64,000 nt of DNA from Roseateles violae (GCF_030410485.1 NZ_JAUHHC010000007.1:62001-126000); one strand, 5' to 3'; numbered from the stretch's first letter, positions 40,781 through 49,135 are shown. Translations and numbers: made by a program. The notes: a model not told the origin generated them from the letters alone.

Positions 40781-43233
40781 GCTTGCGCGGCAAGACGCAG
40801 GGCGGCGACGCGGCAGCGGGCCGCATGCCGCTGCCGCCGCCCGATGTCGGCCGCTTCCGGCTGTTGAAGAGCCTGGGCGAGGGCGCGCAGGCGACCGTCT
40901 GGCTGGCGCATGACCCGCGGCTCGATCGCGAGGTCGCCGTCAAGCTGCTGAAACCCGGCACCGACCGCCAGGCGGTCGACGAATGGCTGCACGAGGCGCG
41001 CCTGGTCAGCCGGCTGACGCATCCGAACATCGTGCCGGTCTTCGAGGCCGATACGCACAACGGCCAGTCCTATCTGGTCTTCGAGTACGTGCCCGGCGGC
41101 ACCCTGGCCGAGCGCCTGCGCGAACGCCGCCAGCTGCCGGCGCGCGAGGCGGTGGAGCTGATGCTGGGCGTGCTGGACGGCCTGCAGGCGGCCCAGCAGG
41201 CCGGCGTCGTCCACCGCGACCTGAAGCCCAGCAACATCCTGCTCGACGCCAAGGGCCGCCCCCGCGTGATGGACTTCGGCATTGCCGCGCGCATGGCGCA
41301 GGGCGGCGATGCGGCGCGGCCGCAGCGCATCGTCGGCACGCCCGGCTATATCTCACCCGAGGCGGCGCGCGGCGAGGCGCCCAGCGCGGCGATGGATGTG
41401 GTCGCCTGCGCGATCATGCTGGCCGAGATGCTCAGCGGCAAACGGATGAACCAGGATCCGGATCCCTGGCGCGCGGTGCGCCGCGTGCTCGAGCAGGATC
41501 TGATCCTGCCCTCGGGCCTGGCCGCCGATGTGGACGATGCGCTGCGCGGCCTGATCCAGCGCGGGCTGGCGCGCGATCTCGCGCAGCGCTGGGCGAGCGC
41601 CAAGGCCTTCCACGACGCGCTGGCCGCCTGGCTGCATCCCGCCCACGAGCCCACGCCCGAGGTGGCCGACGGCGCGACCCTGGAATTCCTGCTGCGGCGG
41701 ATGCGCCACAAGAGCGATTTCCCGGCCATGTCCGAGGCGGTCGGCCGCATCCAGCGGCTGACGCACTCGGAGAGCGAGAGCATCAGCGGCCTGTCCAACG
41801 AGATCCTCAAGGACGTGGCGCTGACGCACAAGCTCTTGCGCCTGGTGAACACGGTGCAGTTCAGCCATGCCGGCGGCGGCAGCATCAGCACCGTCTCGCG
41901 TGCGGTGGCCCTGGTCGGCTTTGCCGGCATCCGCAATCTGGCGCTCTCGCTGATCCTGCTCGAGCGCATGGAGAACAAGGCCCATGCGCAGCAGCTGCGC
42001 GAGGAATTCCTGCGCTCGCTGATGGCGGCCTCGCTGGCGCGCGAGCTGTGCACGAATCCGCGCGAGAACGAGGAAGCCTTCCTGTGCGCGATGTTCCACA
42101 ACCTGGGCCGCGCGCTGACCGAGTTCTACTTCCCCGAGGAAGCGCAACAGATCCGCCGCATCACGCGGCCCGAGCGTGCCGCCAGCGGCGACAAGCCGGC
42201 GCCGCCGCTGAGCGAGGCGGCCGCCTCGGCCCAGGTGCTGGGCATGAGCTATGAGCAGCTGGGCCTGGGCGTGGCCAAGCAATGGGGGCTGCCGCAGAGC
42301 CTGCAGCGCAGCATGTGCCGCCCCGAGGGCGAGCCGCCGAGCCGCCCGCCGGATACGCCGGCCGAGCGCATGCGCTGGCTGGCCCGCGCGGCCAACGACG
42401 TGGCCGATGTGATCCTGCAGGCCACGCCGGTCGAGGCGCATGCGCGCATGCGCGCGATGGGCCAGCGCTATGCGCGCACCCTGGGCGTCAGCGGCGAGGC
42501 CTTCGATGCCGCGGCCGACCAGGCGCGCCAGCGCCTGGCGCAGATGGCGCAGGCGATGGACATCACCCTGCCCAAGGATTCGCCGGCGCAGCGCCTGCTG
42601 GCGCCGCTGGAGCCCTCGGCCAGCGATTCGCTGTCGCCGCACCAGCTGCAGGCCACCCAGGTGTTCGAGCCGACGCAGGTCCTCAGCGAGCAGCAGATCA
42701 GCCGCGAGCAGGCGGCCGAGACCCTGGCCGCCGGCATCCAGGACATCACCGACGCGATGGTCGAGAACTTCAAGCTCAATGAAGTGCTGCGCATGATCCT
42801 GGAGACGATCTACCGCGGCCTGGGCTTCCGCCGCGTGGTCTTCTGCCTGCGCGACCCCAAGACCGACACGCTGACCGGCCGCTTCGGCCTGGGCCAGGAC
42901 GTCGAGGCGGTCGTGCCGCTGTTCAAGGTGCCGCTGAAGAGCTCGCCGGGCGGCCAGGCCGATCTGTTCACCGCGGTCTGCCAGAAGGGCGTGGACACCC
43001 TGATCGCCGATGCCTCGATCGCCAAGATTGCCGAGCGCCTGCCGGCCTGGTTCCTGGGCCCGCCGAAGGCCGTCACCTTCCTGCTGCTGCCGATGCAGTT
43101 GCGCGGCGCCTCCTTCGCAATGATCTATGCCGACAAGACCGAGGCCGGTGCGATCGATCTGGGCGAGAAGGAACTGTCGCTGCTGCGCACGCTGCGCAAC
43201 CAAGCGGTGATGGCCTTCAAGCAGGCCAGCTGA
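40777..43233 (+). CDS. Ser/Thr protein kinase-HDOD-GAF protein
   Basis: An 818-residue soluble protein. The kinase domain (about 25-280) has all key residues: Gly loop GEGAQATV (34-41), Lys56 in VAVKLL, Glu73, HRDLKPSN (146-153), DFG (166-168) and GTPGYISPEA (188-197). An HDOD domain follows (about 295-500; ILKDVALTHKLLRLVN, VGFAGIRNLALS, MFHNLGR). A C-terminal GAF domain (about 655-815; DAMVENFKLNEVLRMILETI, VTFLLLPMQLRG) could sense a ligand. It shares its HDOD architecture with the overlapping pseudokinase gene, and may be activated by it. Substrates are unknown; the FHA-cyclase is one candidate partner. Confidence 0.88.
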   Translation: MSLRGKTQGGDAAAGRMPLPPPDVGRFRLLKSLGEGAQATVWLAHDPRLDREVAVKLLKPGTDRQAVDEWLHEARLVSRLTHPNIVPVFEADTHNGQSYLVFEYVPGGTLAERLRERRQLPAREAVELMLGVLDGLQAAQQAGVVHRDLKPSNILLDAKGRPRVMDFGIAARMAQGGDAARPQRIVGTPGYISPEAARGEAPSAAMDVVACAIMLAEMLSGKRMNQDPDPWRAVRRVLEQDLILPSGLAADVDDALRGLIQRGLARDLAQRWASAKAFHDALAAWLHPAHEPTPEVADGATLEFLLRRMRHKSDFPAMSEAVGRIQRLTHSESESISGLSNEILKDVALTHKLLRLVNTVQFSHAGGGSISTVSRAVALVGFAGIRNLALSLILLERMENKAHAQQLREEFLRSLMAASLARELCTNPRENEEAFLCAMFHNLGRALTEFYFPEEAQQIRRITRPERAASGDKPAPPLSEAAASAQVLGMSYEQLGLGVAKQWGLPQSLQRSMCRPEGEPPSRPPDTPAERMRWLARAANDVADVILQATPVEAHARMRAMGQRYARTLGVSGEAFDAAADQARQRLAQMAQAMDITLPKDSPAQRLLAPLEPSASDSLSPHQLQATQVFEPTQVLSEQQISREQAAETLAAGIQDITDAMVENFKLNEVLRMILETIYRGLGFRRVVFCLRDPKTDTLTGRFGLGQDVEAVVPLFKVPLKSSPGGQADLFTAVCQKGVDTLIADASIAKIAERLPAWFLGPPKAVTFLLLPMQLRGASFAMIYADKTEAGAIDLGEKELSLLRTLRNQAVMAFKQAS

Positions 43234-43259
43234 GCCTGCCGCCTCAATCGATCAATCAA

Positions 43260-43862
43260 TCAATAGGTGCCGGCGTCCAGCCAGCGCTCCAGCAGCGGCA
43301 GGCGGTCATTGCCCCAGAAACGCTCGCCTTCGACGATGAAGAAGGGCGAGCCGAACACGCCGCGCGCCTCGGCCATGTCGATCTCGGCCTTCAGCCGCGC
43401 GCGCGTCGCGCTGTCGCCGGCGACGCTGGCCACGTCGTCGGGCGTCATCTGCAGCGGGCAGCACAGCTGCTGCAGCACCTCGAGCTGAGCGATATTGCGG
43501 TCCTCGACGAAATAGGCCTTGAACACCGCCTGCGCAAAGGCCCGGCTCTGTTGCGGATCGCGGTCGTTGAACCAGTAGAACAGCCGGGCCGCCAGCTCTG
43601 TGTGCAGGCCCAGCGAAGAGGGCGCCTTGTACGGCAGCTTCATGAAGCTCGCCACCCGCTCGACGTCGCGGCGGATGTAGTCGCTGCGCATCACGCTGCT
43701 GGGGATGCGGATGCGCTCCAGCGACTGGAAGTTGGCGTCAAGCACGATCGCATGCCAGTTGACCGTGCGCTGGTAGCGCGCGCCCAGCGCGTCGATGGCC
43801 CCGGCGGCGAAATAGCCATAGGGCGAGGCGAAGTCGAAATAGAAATCGATCGGGCCGGACAT
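43260..43862 (-). CDS. 2-hydroxychromene-2-carboxylate isomerase-like DsbA-family protein
   Basis: A 200-residue thioredoxin-fold protein of the HCCA isomerase/kappa-GST group. MSGPIDFYFDFASPYGYFAA holds the catalytic Ser (about residue 13) in the place of the DsbA cysteine. GVFGSPFFIVEGERFWGNDRLPLLERWLD is the typical glutathione-binding end. HCCA isomerase acts in naphthalene breakdown, but no aromatic pathway genes are near, so the substrate is open. The ATG at 43862 is chosen; the ORF upstream has no family sequence. The stop lies inside a TTGA tandem repeat (about 43246-43262). Confidence 0.85.
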   Translation of the reverse strand: MSGPIDFYFDFASPYGYFAAGAIDALGARYQRTVNWHAIVLDANFQSLERIRIPSSVMRSDYIRRDVERVASFMKLPYKAPSSLGLHTELAARLFYWFNDRDPQQSRAFAQAVFKAYFVEDRNIAQLEVLQQLCCPLQMTPDDVASVAGDSATRARLKAEIDMAEARGVFGSPFFIVEGERFWGNDRLPLLERWLDAGTY

Positions 43863-43930
43863 GCGCTGCTCCCTCCATCGTCGACGCCATGGCGGCGTGG
43901 ACAAATTGTAGGGGTGTCGCCCGCCGCCGC

Positions 43931-45226
43931 TCAGGCGCGAGCGGCGCGGCAAGCGGCGCGCGCCTGCTTCAGCGAATCGGCGTAGGGGCGGCCGGCCGGC
44001 CGCGCGATCTCCGGCCGCACGGCCGACCAGTTCAGGGCATCGACATCGCGCAGCGCCGGCAGCGCGGCGCACAGACGTCCCATTGCCTGCGCCGCCAGCC
44101 GCTCGCGCTCGGCCGCCGTGCCGCCGGCCACCAGCAGGAAACTGCTCAGGCCCAGGCCGCCATCGGCCAAGCGGCTGTAGCCGGGCGGAGGCGGGCGCCC
44201 CTGCAGCGACAGCGCACGCAAGGTGCCGCTGCCTGCGGCGGCGGCGGCGTCCACCGTCAGGTCCGAAGCCCTCACGCGAAACAGCGCATCGACCTCACGG
44301 CCCAGCAGCGCGATCAACGCCTCGTCGTCGGCCATCTGGCGCTGCATGGGCCGGGCCGCCGCCCGCCGGCCGGACAGCGCGCGCATCAGATGAGCGGCGG
44401 TCTGCGCATCCCCGGCGGCCGGGCCGGTATCGATCACGGCCTGGTCCAGATCCCGCAGCCCGCGCAGCGAGGAGTCGGCCCGCACCCAGATCTGCAGCGG
44501 CTCGGTAAACAGCGGCGCGACCAGGCGCGTGCCGGCCAGCGCGCGCGTGCGCGGCAGCGCCCGCAGCGCATCCTGCCGCAGCAGGGCCAGCCGGGCCGGA
44601 CCGGGGGCGGCCAGTTGCGCATTGACGCGCGGCTGCGCCTCGCGCAGGTCGAGCAGCGGCAGTGGAGCCAGGGCCTGGATCAGCGCCAGCCCGGGCTCCA
44701 CCCGGGCCGGCTTGGGGGCGGGTGGCGGTGGTGGCGGTGGTGGCAGTGCTGGCGCTGGCAGCGTTGGCATGGCGAGCTGCGGCGCGCTGGCTCCGGTCTC
44801 CGCTTGCTGCGGCTGCTGCCGGTCGCTGAGCCACCACCAGCCGGCCGCGGCCAGCGCCGCGCCGCCCAGTGCACCGATCAGCGCCGGCCATAGATAGCGG
44901 CCGATCGCGCTGCCGCGGACCGGGGCGGGCGCCGGCATCGCGTGGTCCACGGCCGGCCTTGCGGCCTGCGCGGCGCGAGCGGATGGTGGCGGCGCGGGAG
45001 CCGGTTGCGCCGCCGCATCGGGCTCGCGCGCCTGGGCGGCAACACGCTCCAGCGCCGCCTGCACGCCGTTCAGCCAGTCCTGATCGCCGGGCGGCGCGCG
45101 CTTGGGCCCACCATCACCCTGGGCGGCGGTGGCGCTTCGCGTGGAATCCGGCCTTTTCCTTGGCGCCGGGCGGTCTGCGGGCTGGGCCATCGGCAACATG
45201 CTCTCGAGCAGTCGGACTGCCTCCAT
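43931..45226 (-). CDS. Membrane-anchored protein with TAXI-like solute-binding domain
   Basis: A 431-residue protein of unknown function. A cytoplasmic N-terminal region (1-108), rich in Ala, Pro and Arg, precedes one membrane helix, YLWPALIGALGGAALAAAGW (about 110-130). A linker with nine consecutive prolines follows, and then a periplasmic domain (about 185-430) reminiscent of TRAP/TAXI binding proteins: APLFTEPLQIWVRADSSLRG, then DLDQAVIDTGPAAGDAQTAA. No lipid anchor or separate signal peptide is seen and no TRAP permease gene is near. Whether it starts at 45226 or at Met10 is unsure. Confidence 0.6.
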   Translation of the reverse strand: MEAVRLLESMLPMAQPADRPAPRKRPDSTRSATAAQGDGGPKRAPPGDQDWLNGVQAALERVAAQAREPDAAAQPAPAPPPSARAAQAARPAVDHAMPAPAPVRGSAIGRYLWPALIGALGGAALAAAGWWWLSDRQQPQQAETGASAPQLAMPTLPAPALPPPPPPPPAPKPARVEPGLALIQALAPLPLLDLREAQPRVNAQLAAPGPARLALLRQDALRALPRTRALAGTRLVAPLFTEPLQIWVRADSSLRGLRDLDQAVIDTGPAAGDAQTAAHLMRALSGRRAAARPMQRQMADDEALIALLGREVDALFRVRASDLTVDAAAAAGSGTLRALSLQGRPPPPGYSRLADGGLGLSSFLLVAGGTAAERERLAAQAMGRLCAALPALRDVDALNWSAVRPEIARPAGRPYADSLKQARAACRAARA

Positions 45227-45344
45227 CCTGCGCCTTTTGTGCGCCGGAAGGCGTGAGCAATTGGAACGAGCGCATGTAGGCGGCGCGGAAGGCGCAGCGG
45301 AACGCGAAAGGGGAGAAGGGAGAAAAGGCGGGGGAGGGAGGTTG

Positions 45345-45440
45345 ACGAGCCTGACCCCGGCACTGGTTGCAACGGTTGGGGCTGCTTCGTTCCCGACCTG
45401 ACCCGGTTGGCCGCGCTTCCATGCGAGGAGGCCCGTCAGG
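45345..45440 (-). ncRNA. ffs: Signal recognition particle RNA, small bacterial (4.5S) type
   Basis: On the minus strand the apical hairpin GGTCAGGTCGGGAACGAAGC followed by AGCC is the universal SRP RNA domain IV, with the GGAA-type tetraloop and symmetric loop that bind Ffh. The ends pair (GCCTGA near 45440 with TCAGGC at 45349-45354), giving an RNA of about 95 nt. A perfect TATAAT sits just upstream. Proximity to dnaX is common in proteobacteria. Exact ends are estimated. Confidence 0.93.
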
Positions 45441-45444
45441 CGGG

Positions 45445-45450
45445 ATTATA
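45445..45450 (-). promoter_or_regulatory. -10 element of ffs
   Basis: Minus-strand TATAAT ends about 6 bases before the inferred 5' end of the SRP RNA, which fits its start near 45439. The -35 is poor (CAGGCA at 16 bases). Confidence 0.7.
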
Positions 45451-45490
45451 GCCCCCGGCCCAGGATTGCCTGGTCCGCCCCTCGAGGGGC

Positions 45491-45565
45491 GCCGATCGAT
45501 GCCGGGCTTACCCGGCATCGACATCGGCTTGAGTCGCCCTTGGGAGCGGCCCGGCAGGCGACTCA
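45491..45565. other. Two strong stem-loops between ffs and purM-like
   Basis: CGATGCCGGG-ctta-CCCGGCATCG (45497-45520) is a perfect 10-pair hairpin, extended by GCCGAT/ATCGGC across a bulge. TGAGTCGCC (45530-45538) and GGCGACTCA (45557-45565) form a second. They lie just past the purM-like stop and ahead of the ffs promoter. No T run follows, so termination is uncertain. Confidence 0.5.
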
Positions 45566-45584
45566 GGTCAAATGCGGACGTGCA

Positions 45585-46709
45585 TCAGCGCAGCTGCAGG
45601 TCGTCGTCGTTGAAGCGGATGCCCAGCGGTTCGATCAGCAGCTGCTTTTCGCCGTCCTCGAGCGCGCCGGCGACCCAGGCGTCGATGCCGCAGGCCTTCG
45701 CGACCTCGACGGTGCGGGCGGCGTCGGCGGCCGGCACGAAGATGGCGAAGCCGGCGCCCATGTTCAGGGTCGAGTAGGCCTCGCGGTCGTCCTGCTTGGC
45801 CTGCTGCTGCATGAACTTGAGCACCGGCGTCACCGGCGGCACCGTGTGGATGCGGTAGGTGAAGCGGCCCGGATGGCGCAAGAGCTTGCGCCAGCCATGG
45901 CCGGTGATGTTGGCGCAGTAATGCGGCTGGATGCCGGCCTTGTAGAGCGCCTCGGTGACCGGCGAATACAGGACGGTGGGCGCCAACAGCGCCTCGCCAT
46001 AGGAGAGGCCCGGCGCTATCTCGGTCAGATAGCCCTGGGGCAGACGCTCGACCAGCTTGCGCGCCAGGCTCAGGCCATTGGCGTGGATGCCGCTGGAGGC
46101 CAGCAGCACGATGGCATCGCCGGCACCCAGCTTGTCGCCGACCGAGAGCCGCTCCTTCGGGTTGATCAGACCGGTGCAGGAGGCGGCCAGATCGATGCGG
46201 CCCTCCTCGACGATGCCGGCCAGCGCCGGCGTTTCGCCGCCGCCCCAGGCGACCTGGCAGGTGTCGCAGGCCTTCTTCCAGCCGGCGACGAGCTCCTGCG
46301 CGCGCTGCTTGTCGCCGAACCAGTCCGAGCCGCCGGCGGCCCAGTAGGCCTGCACGACCAGCGGCGTCGCGCCGACGGTGATCAGGTCGTTGATCGCCAT
46401 CGCGATGGTGTCCTGCGCGATGCCGGCGTAAAAGCTCCTGCCGGTCAGCTTGCTCATCTCGTCGGCGACCAGGGTCTTGGTGCCCAGGCATTCGACGATG
46501 GAAGCGATGTAGAACGGCCCCACGTCGACCACATAGGCCGACTCGCCGCGCGAGGCCAGCACCTCGCTGAAGCCATGGGCGCCCAGGTGGGCGCCGGTAG
46601 CGGCCGCGGCGCGCTGGGCCGAGATCTTGAGCGGATCGATCAGGTCGTAGTTGACCCCGGCTTGCTCGTAGCTGAGGGTGTCGGAAGAGGAGGGGGCGTG
46701 GGTGCTCAT
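45585..46709 (-). CDS. PurM-like AIR synthase-family protein
   Basis: A 374-residue protein of the PurM/AIR synthase superfamily. It opens SYEQAGVNYDLIDPLKISAQ; it has CLGTKTLVADEM where PurM has GTDGVGTK, NDLITVGATPLVVQAYWAAG, and WGGGETPALAGIV, corresponding to GGETAEMPG. SGIHANGLSLARK and STLNMGAGFAIFVP match PurM blocks. PurM makes aminoimidazole ribotide from FGAM; this sequence is longer and diverges at the ATP-binding segment, so it could be PurM or a paralogue with another substrate. The start at 46709 has a GATAAT 8 bases upstream and no Shine-Dalgarno sequence. Confidence 0.7.
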   Translation of the reverse strand: MSTHAPSSSDTLSYEQAGVNYDLIDPLKISAQRAAAATGAHLGAHGFSEVLASRGESAYVVDVGPFYIASIVECLGTKTLVADEMSKLTGRSFYAGIAQDTIAMAINDLITVGATPLVVQAYWAAGGSDWFGDKQRAQELVAGWKKACDTCQVAWGGGETPALAGIVEEGRIDLAASCTGLINPKERLSVGDKLGAGDAIVLLASSGIHANGLSLARKLVERLPQGYLTEIAPGLSYGEALLAPTVLYSPVTEALYKAGIQPHYCANITGHGWRKLLRHPGRFTYRIHTVPPVTPVLKFMQQQAKQDDREAYSTLNMGAGFAIFVPAADAARTVEVAKACGIDAWVAGALEDGEKQLLIEPLGIRFNDDDLQLR

Positions 46710-46717
46710 GGCCGCGG

Positions 46718-46723
46718 ATTATC
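46718..46723 (-). promoter_or_regulatory. Candidate leaderless -10 of the purM-like gene
   Basis: Minus strand GATAAT-CCGCGGCC-ATG places a 5/6 -10 hexamer 8 bases before the start, with no Shine-Dalgarno sequence. It faces the dnaX -10 across a 67-base gap. Confidence 0.5.
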
Positions 46724-46762
46724 GTTCACCCCGTCCCGACAAACCCGGGGAGGAGGCGCTCG

Positions 46763-46768
46763 TAGAAT
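46763..46768 (+). promoter_or_regulatory. Candidate leaderless -10 of dnaX
   Basis: TAGAAT-GCCGGCCC-ATG: a 5/6 -10 hexamer 8 bases before the dnaX start. GGGGAGGAGG at 46747-46756 is about 20 bases upstream of the ATG, too far for a Shine-Dalgarno role. Confidence 0.5.
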
Positions 46769-46776
46769 GCCGGCCC

Positions 46777-48771
46777 ATGAGCTACCAGGTCCTCGCACGC
46801 AAGTACCGCCCCCACAGTTTCGAAGAGCTGGTGGGCCAAGAGCATGTCGTGCAGGCTTTGGCCAATGCGCTGACCCAGCAGCGCCTGCACCACGCCTATC
46901 TGTTCACCGGCACGCGCGGCGTCGGCAAGACGACGGTCTCGCGCATCCTGGCCAAGAGCCTGAACTGCACCGGCCCGGACGGCAAGGGCACGATCACCGC
47001 CCAACCCTGCGGCGTCTGCGAGGCCTGCCGCGACATCGATGCTGGCCGCTTCGTCGACTATGTGGAGTTGGACGCCGCCTCTAACCGCGGCGTCGAGGAG
47101 ATCTCGCAGCTGCTCGATCAGGCCGTCTACAAGCCGGTCGTGGGCCGCTTCAAGGTCTACATGATCGACGAAGTGCACATGCTGTCGAACACCGCCTTCA
47201 ACGCGATGCTGAAGACGCTGGAGGAACCGCCCGAATACCTGAAGTTCGTGCTGGCGACGACCGATCCGCAGAAGGTGCCGGTCACCGTGCTGTCGCGCTG
47301 CCTGCAGTTCAATCTGCGGCCGATGGCGCCGCAGAACGTGCTCTCGCACCTGACGCGCGTGCTGCAGATCGAGAACGTGCCGGCCGAAGCGGGCGCGCTG
47401 CGCCTGCTGGCGCGCGCGGCGCGCGGCTCGATGCGCGATGCGCTGTCGCTGACCGACCAGGCGATCGCCTTCGGCGCCGGTCAGCTGAGCGAGGCCGGCG
47501 TGCGCCAGATGCTGGGCAGCGTCGACCGCGGCCATGTGGTCGCCATCGTCGACGCGCTGATCGCCGCCAGCGGCGCCGAGGTGGTCGCCCAGGCCGACGG
47601 CCTGCGCAGCCAGGGCCTGTCGGCCTCCGGCACGTTGGAAGACCTGGCCGGCCTCTTGCAGCAGATGGCGGTCGCCCAGGCGGCGCCGAACGCGCTGGAC
47701 GAGCAGGATCCCGACACCGCCGAGGCGCGCCGCCTGGCCACGGCCCTGCCGGCGGATGAGATCCAGCTGATGTACAGCATGGCCCTGCATGGCCGGCAGG
47801 AGCTGGCGCTGGCGCCCGATGAATACGCGGGCCTCTTGATGGTGCTGCTGCGCATGCTGAGTTTCCGCCCGACCGGCAGTGCGGCCCAGCAGGCCGCCAA
47901 GCCGGCCGCGCGGCCCGCGCCCGCGCCGGCACCGGCACCGGCACCGGCACCGGCACCGGCACCGGCACCGGCACCGGCCGCCGCGCCGCTGCTGCGGCCC
48001 ATGCCGGCCGTGAGCTCGGTGCCCGTGGCTGCGGCGCCCGTTCCGGCACCGGTCGCGGTGCCTGTAGCGGCGCCCGCTCCGGCGCCGATGCCGGTCGCCG
48101 TCGAGCAGCCGGCACCTGCACCTGCGCCTGCCCCGCTCGTTCTAGCGCCGCCGCCGGCTGCCGCACCGGCCGCCGACGCCGGCAGCCACAGCGCGCGTCT
48201 GCGTCCGCGCGCGGTCGTGCACAAGCTGGAGGAGGCCGACGACGAGCCGCCGCCCTGGCTCGATGCGCCGCCGGCCGAGGACGAGGCGGGCGAAGCCGGC
48301 GCGGCCGACGAGATCGAGTCCGGCGCGGCCGAGCGCATTGCCTATGCCTCGACCGCCGGCGCCGACGTCCAGCTGGAGCCGACGCCGCTGGGCGAGCGCT
48401 GGCATGCGCTGATCATGCCGCTGGGCCTGACCGCGCTGACGCGCGAGCTGGCGATGCAGGCGCAATGCCTGGGCTGCGAGGAAGGCGAGGGTCGGCAGCT
48501 CTGGCGCCTGCGCGTCGAGCGCGAATCGCTGCGCCAGCCGGCCCTGAAGGACAAGCTGCAGGCCGCGCTGAGCGCCGCGCTGCAGGGCGAGGTCTTGATC
48601 GAGCTGGAGGCCGGCGTCGCGCAGGACTCGCCGGCGCTGCGCGAGATGGCCGCGGCCCAGGCCCGCCAGCGCGCGATCGAGCAGATCGTCGTCGACGACC
48701 CGCTGGCCCAGGCGCTGCTCGCCCAGTTCAAGACGGCACGCATCGTGCCGGGCTCGATCAAGCACCACTGA
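46777..48771 (+). CDS. dnaX: DNA polymerase III subunits gamma/tau
   Basis: A 664-residue clamp-loader ATPase. MSYQVLARKYRPHSFEELVG opens the AAA+ domain; Walker A is GTRGVGKTT (about 45-53), a zinc site uses the cysteines around CTGPDG and CGVCEAC, Walker B is MIDEVHML, and sensor 1 follows (VLATTDPQKVPVTVLSRC). A Pro-Ala-rich linker (about 370-470) joins the tau C-terminus that contacts the polymerase and DnaB. The linker includes a hexanucleotide tandem repeat. No A-rich frameshift site for making gamma is seen. ybaB and recR follow. Confidence 0.96.
   Translation: MSYQVLARKYRPHSFEELVGQEHVVQALANALTQQRLHHAYLFTGTRGVGKTTVSRILAKSLNCTGPDGKGTITAQPCGVCEACRDIDAGRFVDYVELDAASNRGVEEISQLLDQAVYKPVVGRFKVYMIDEVHMLSNTAFNAMLKTLEEPPEYLKFVLATTDPQKVPVTVLSRCLQFNLRPMAPQNVLSHLTRVLQIENVPAEAGALRLLARAARGSMRDALSLTDQAIAFGAGQLSEAGVRQMLGSVDRGHVVAIVDALIAASGAEVVAQADGLRSQGLSASGTLEDLAGLLQQMAVAQAAPNALDEQDPDTAEARRLATALPADEIQLMYSMALHGRQELALAPDEYAGLLMVLLRMLSFRPTGSAAQQAAKPAARPAPAPAPAPAPAPAPAPAPAPAAAPLLRPMPAVSSVPVAAAPVPAPVAVPVAAPAPAPMPVAVEQPAPAPAPAPLVLAPPPAAAPAADAGSHSARLRPRAVVHKLEEADDEPPPWLDAPPAEDEAGEAGAADEIESGAAERIAYASTAGADVQLEPTPLGERWHALIMPLGLTALTRELAMQAQCLGCEEGEGRQLWRLRVERESLRQPALKDKLQAALSAALQGEVLIELEAGVAQDSPALREMAAAQARQRAIEQIVVDDPLAQALLAQFKTARIVPGSIKHH
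47926..47973 (+). repeat. Hexanucleotide tandem repeat (CCGGCA)8 in dnaX
   Basis: Eight perfect CCGGCA copies encode alternating Pro-Ala in the tau linker. A copy-number change keeps the frame and alters only linker length. Confidence 0.95.
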
Positions 48772-48804
48772 ACACATCCACGAATCCGCGAAGGAAGCCC
48801 CATC

Positions 48805-49131
48805 ATGATGAAGAACCAACTCGCCGGCCTGATGAAGCAGGCCCAGGCCATGCAGGACAACCTGAAGAAGGCGCAGGACGAACTGGCGACCGTCGAGGTC
48901 GAGGGCCAGTCGGGCGCCGGCCTGGTGAAGGTGCAGATGACCTGCAAGAACGTCGTCAAGCGCGTCAGCATCGACCCCAGCCTGCTGGCAGACGACAAGG
49001 ACATGCTGGAAGACCTGGTCGCCGCCGCCTTCAACGACGCGGTGCGCCGCGCTGAAGCAGTCAGCACCGAGAAGATGAGCAAGCTGACCGCCGGCATGCC
49101 CATGCCGCCCGGCATGAAGTTCCCCTTCTGA
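48805..49131 (+). CDS. ybaB: YbaB/EbfC nucleoid-associated protein
   Basis: A 108-residue DNA-binding protein beginning [20 protein letters not shown]; the next codon is also ATG. A long helix is followed by [21 protein letters not shown] and a Met/Pro-rich tail, [16 protein letters not shown] lies about 9 bases upstream. The dnaX-ybaB-recR order is widely conserved, and EbfC is associated with nucleoid structure and repair. Confidence 0.95.
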   Translation: MMKNQLAGLMKQAQAMQDNLKKAQDELATVEVEGQSGAGLVKVQMTCKNVVKRVSIDPSLLADDKDMLEDLVAAAFNDAVRRAEAVSTEKMSKLTAGMPMPPGMKFPF

Positions 49132-49135
49132 GCCG

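Noticed and set aside
46777-48771. Programmed frameshift site in dnaX
   Set aside because: No A-rich slippery heptamer or downstream stem was found, so a gamma form by frameshifting is not supported.
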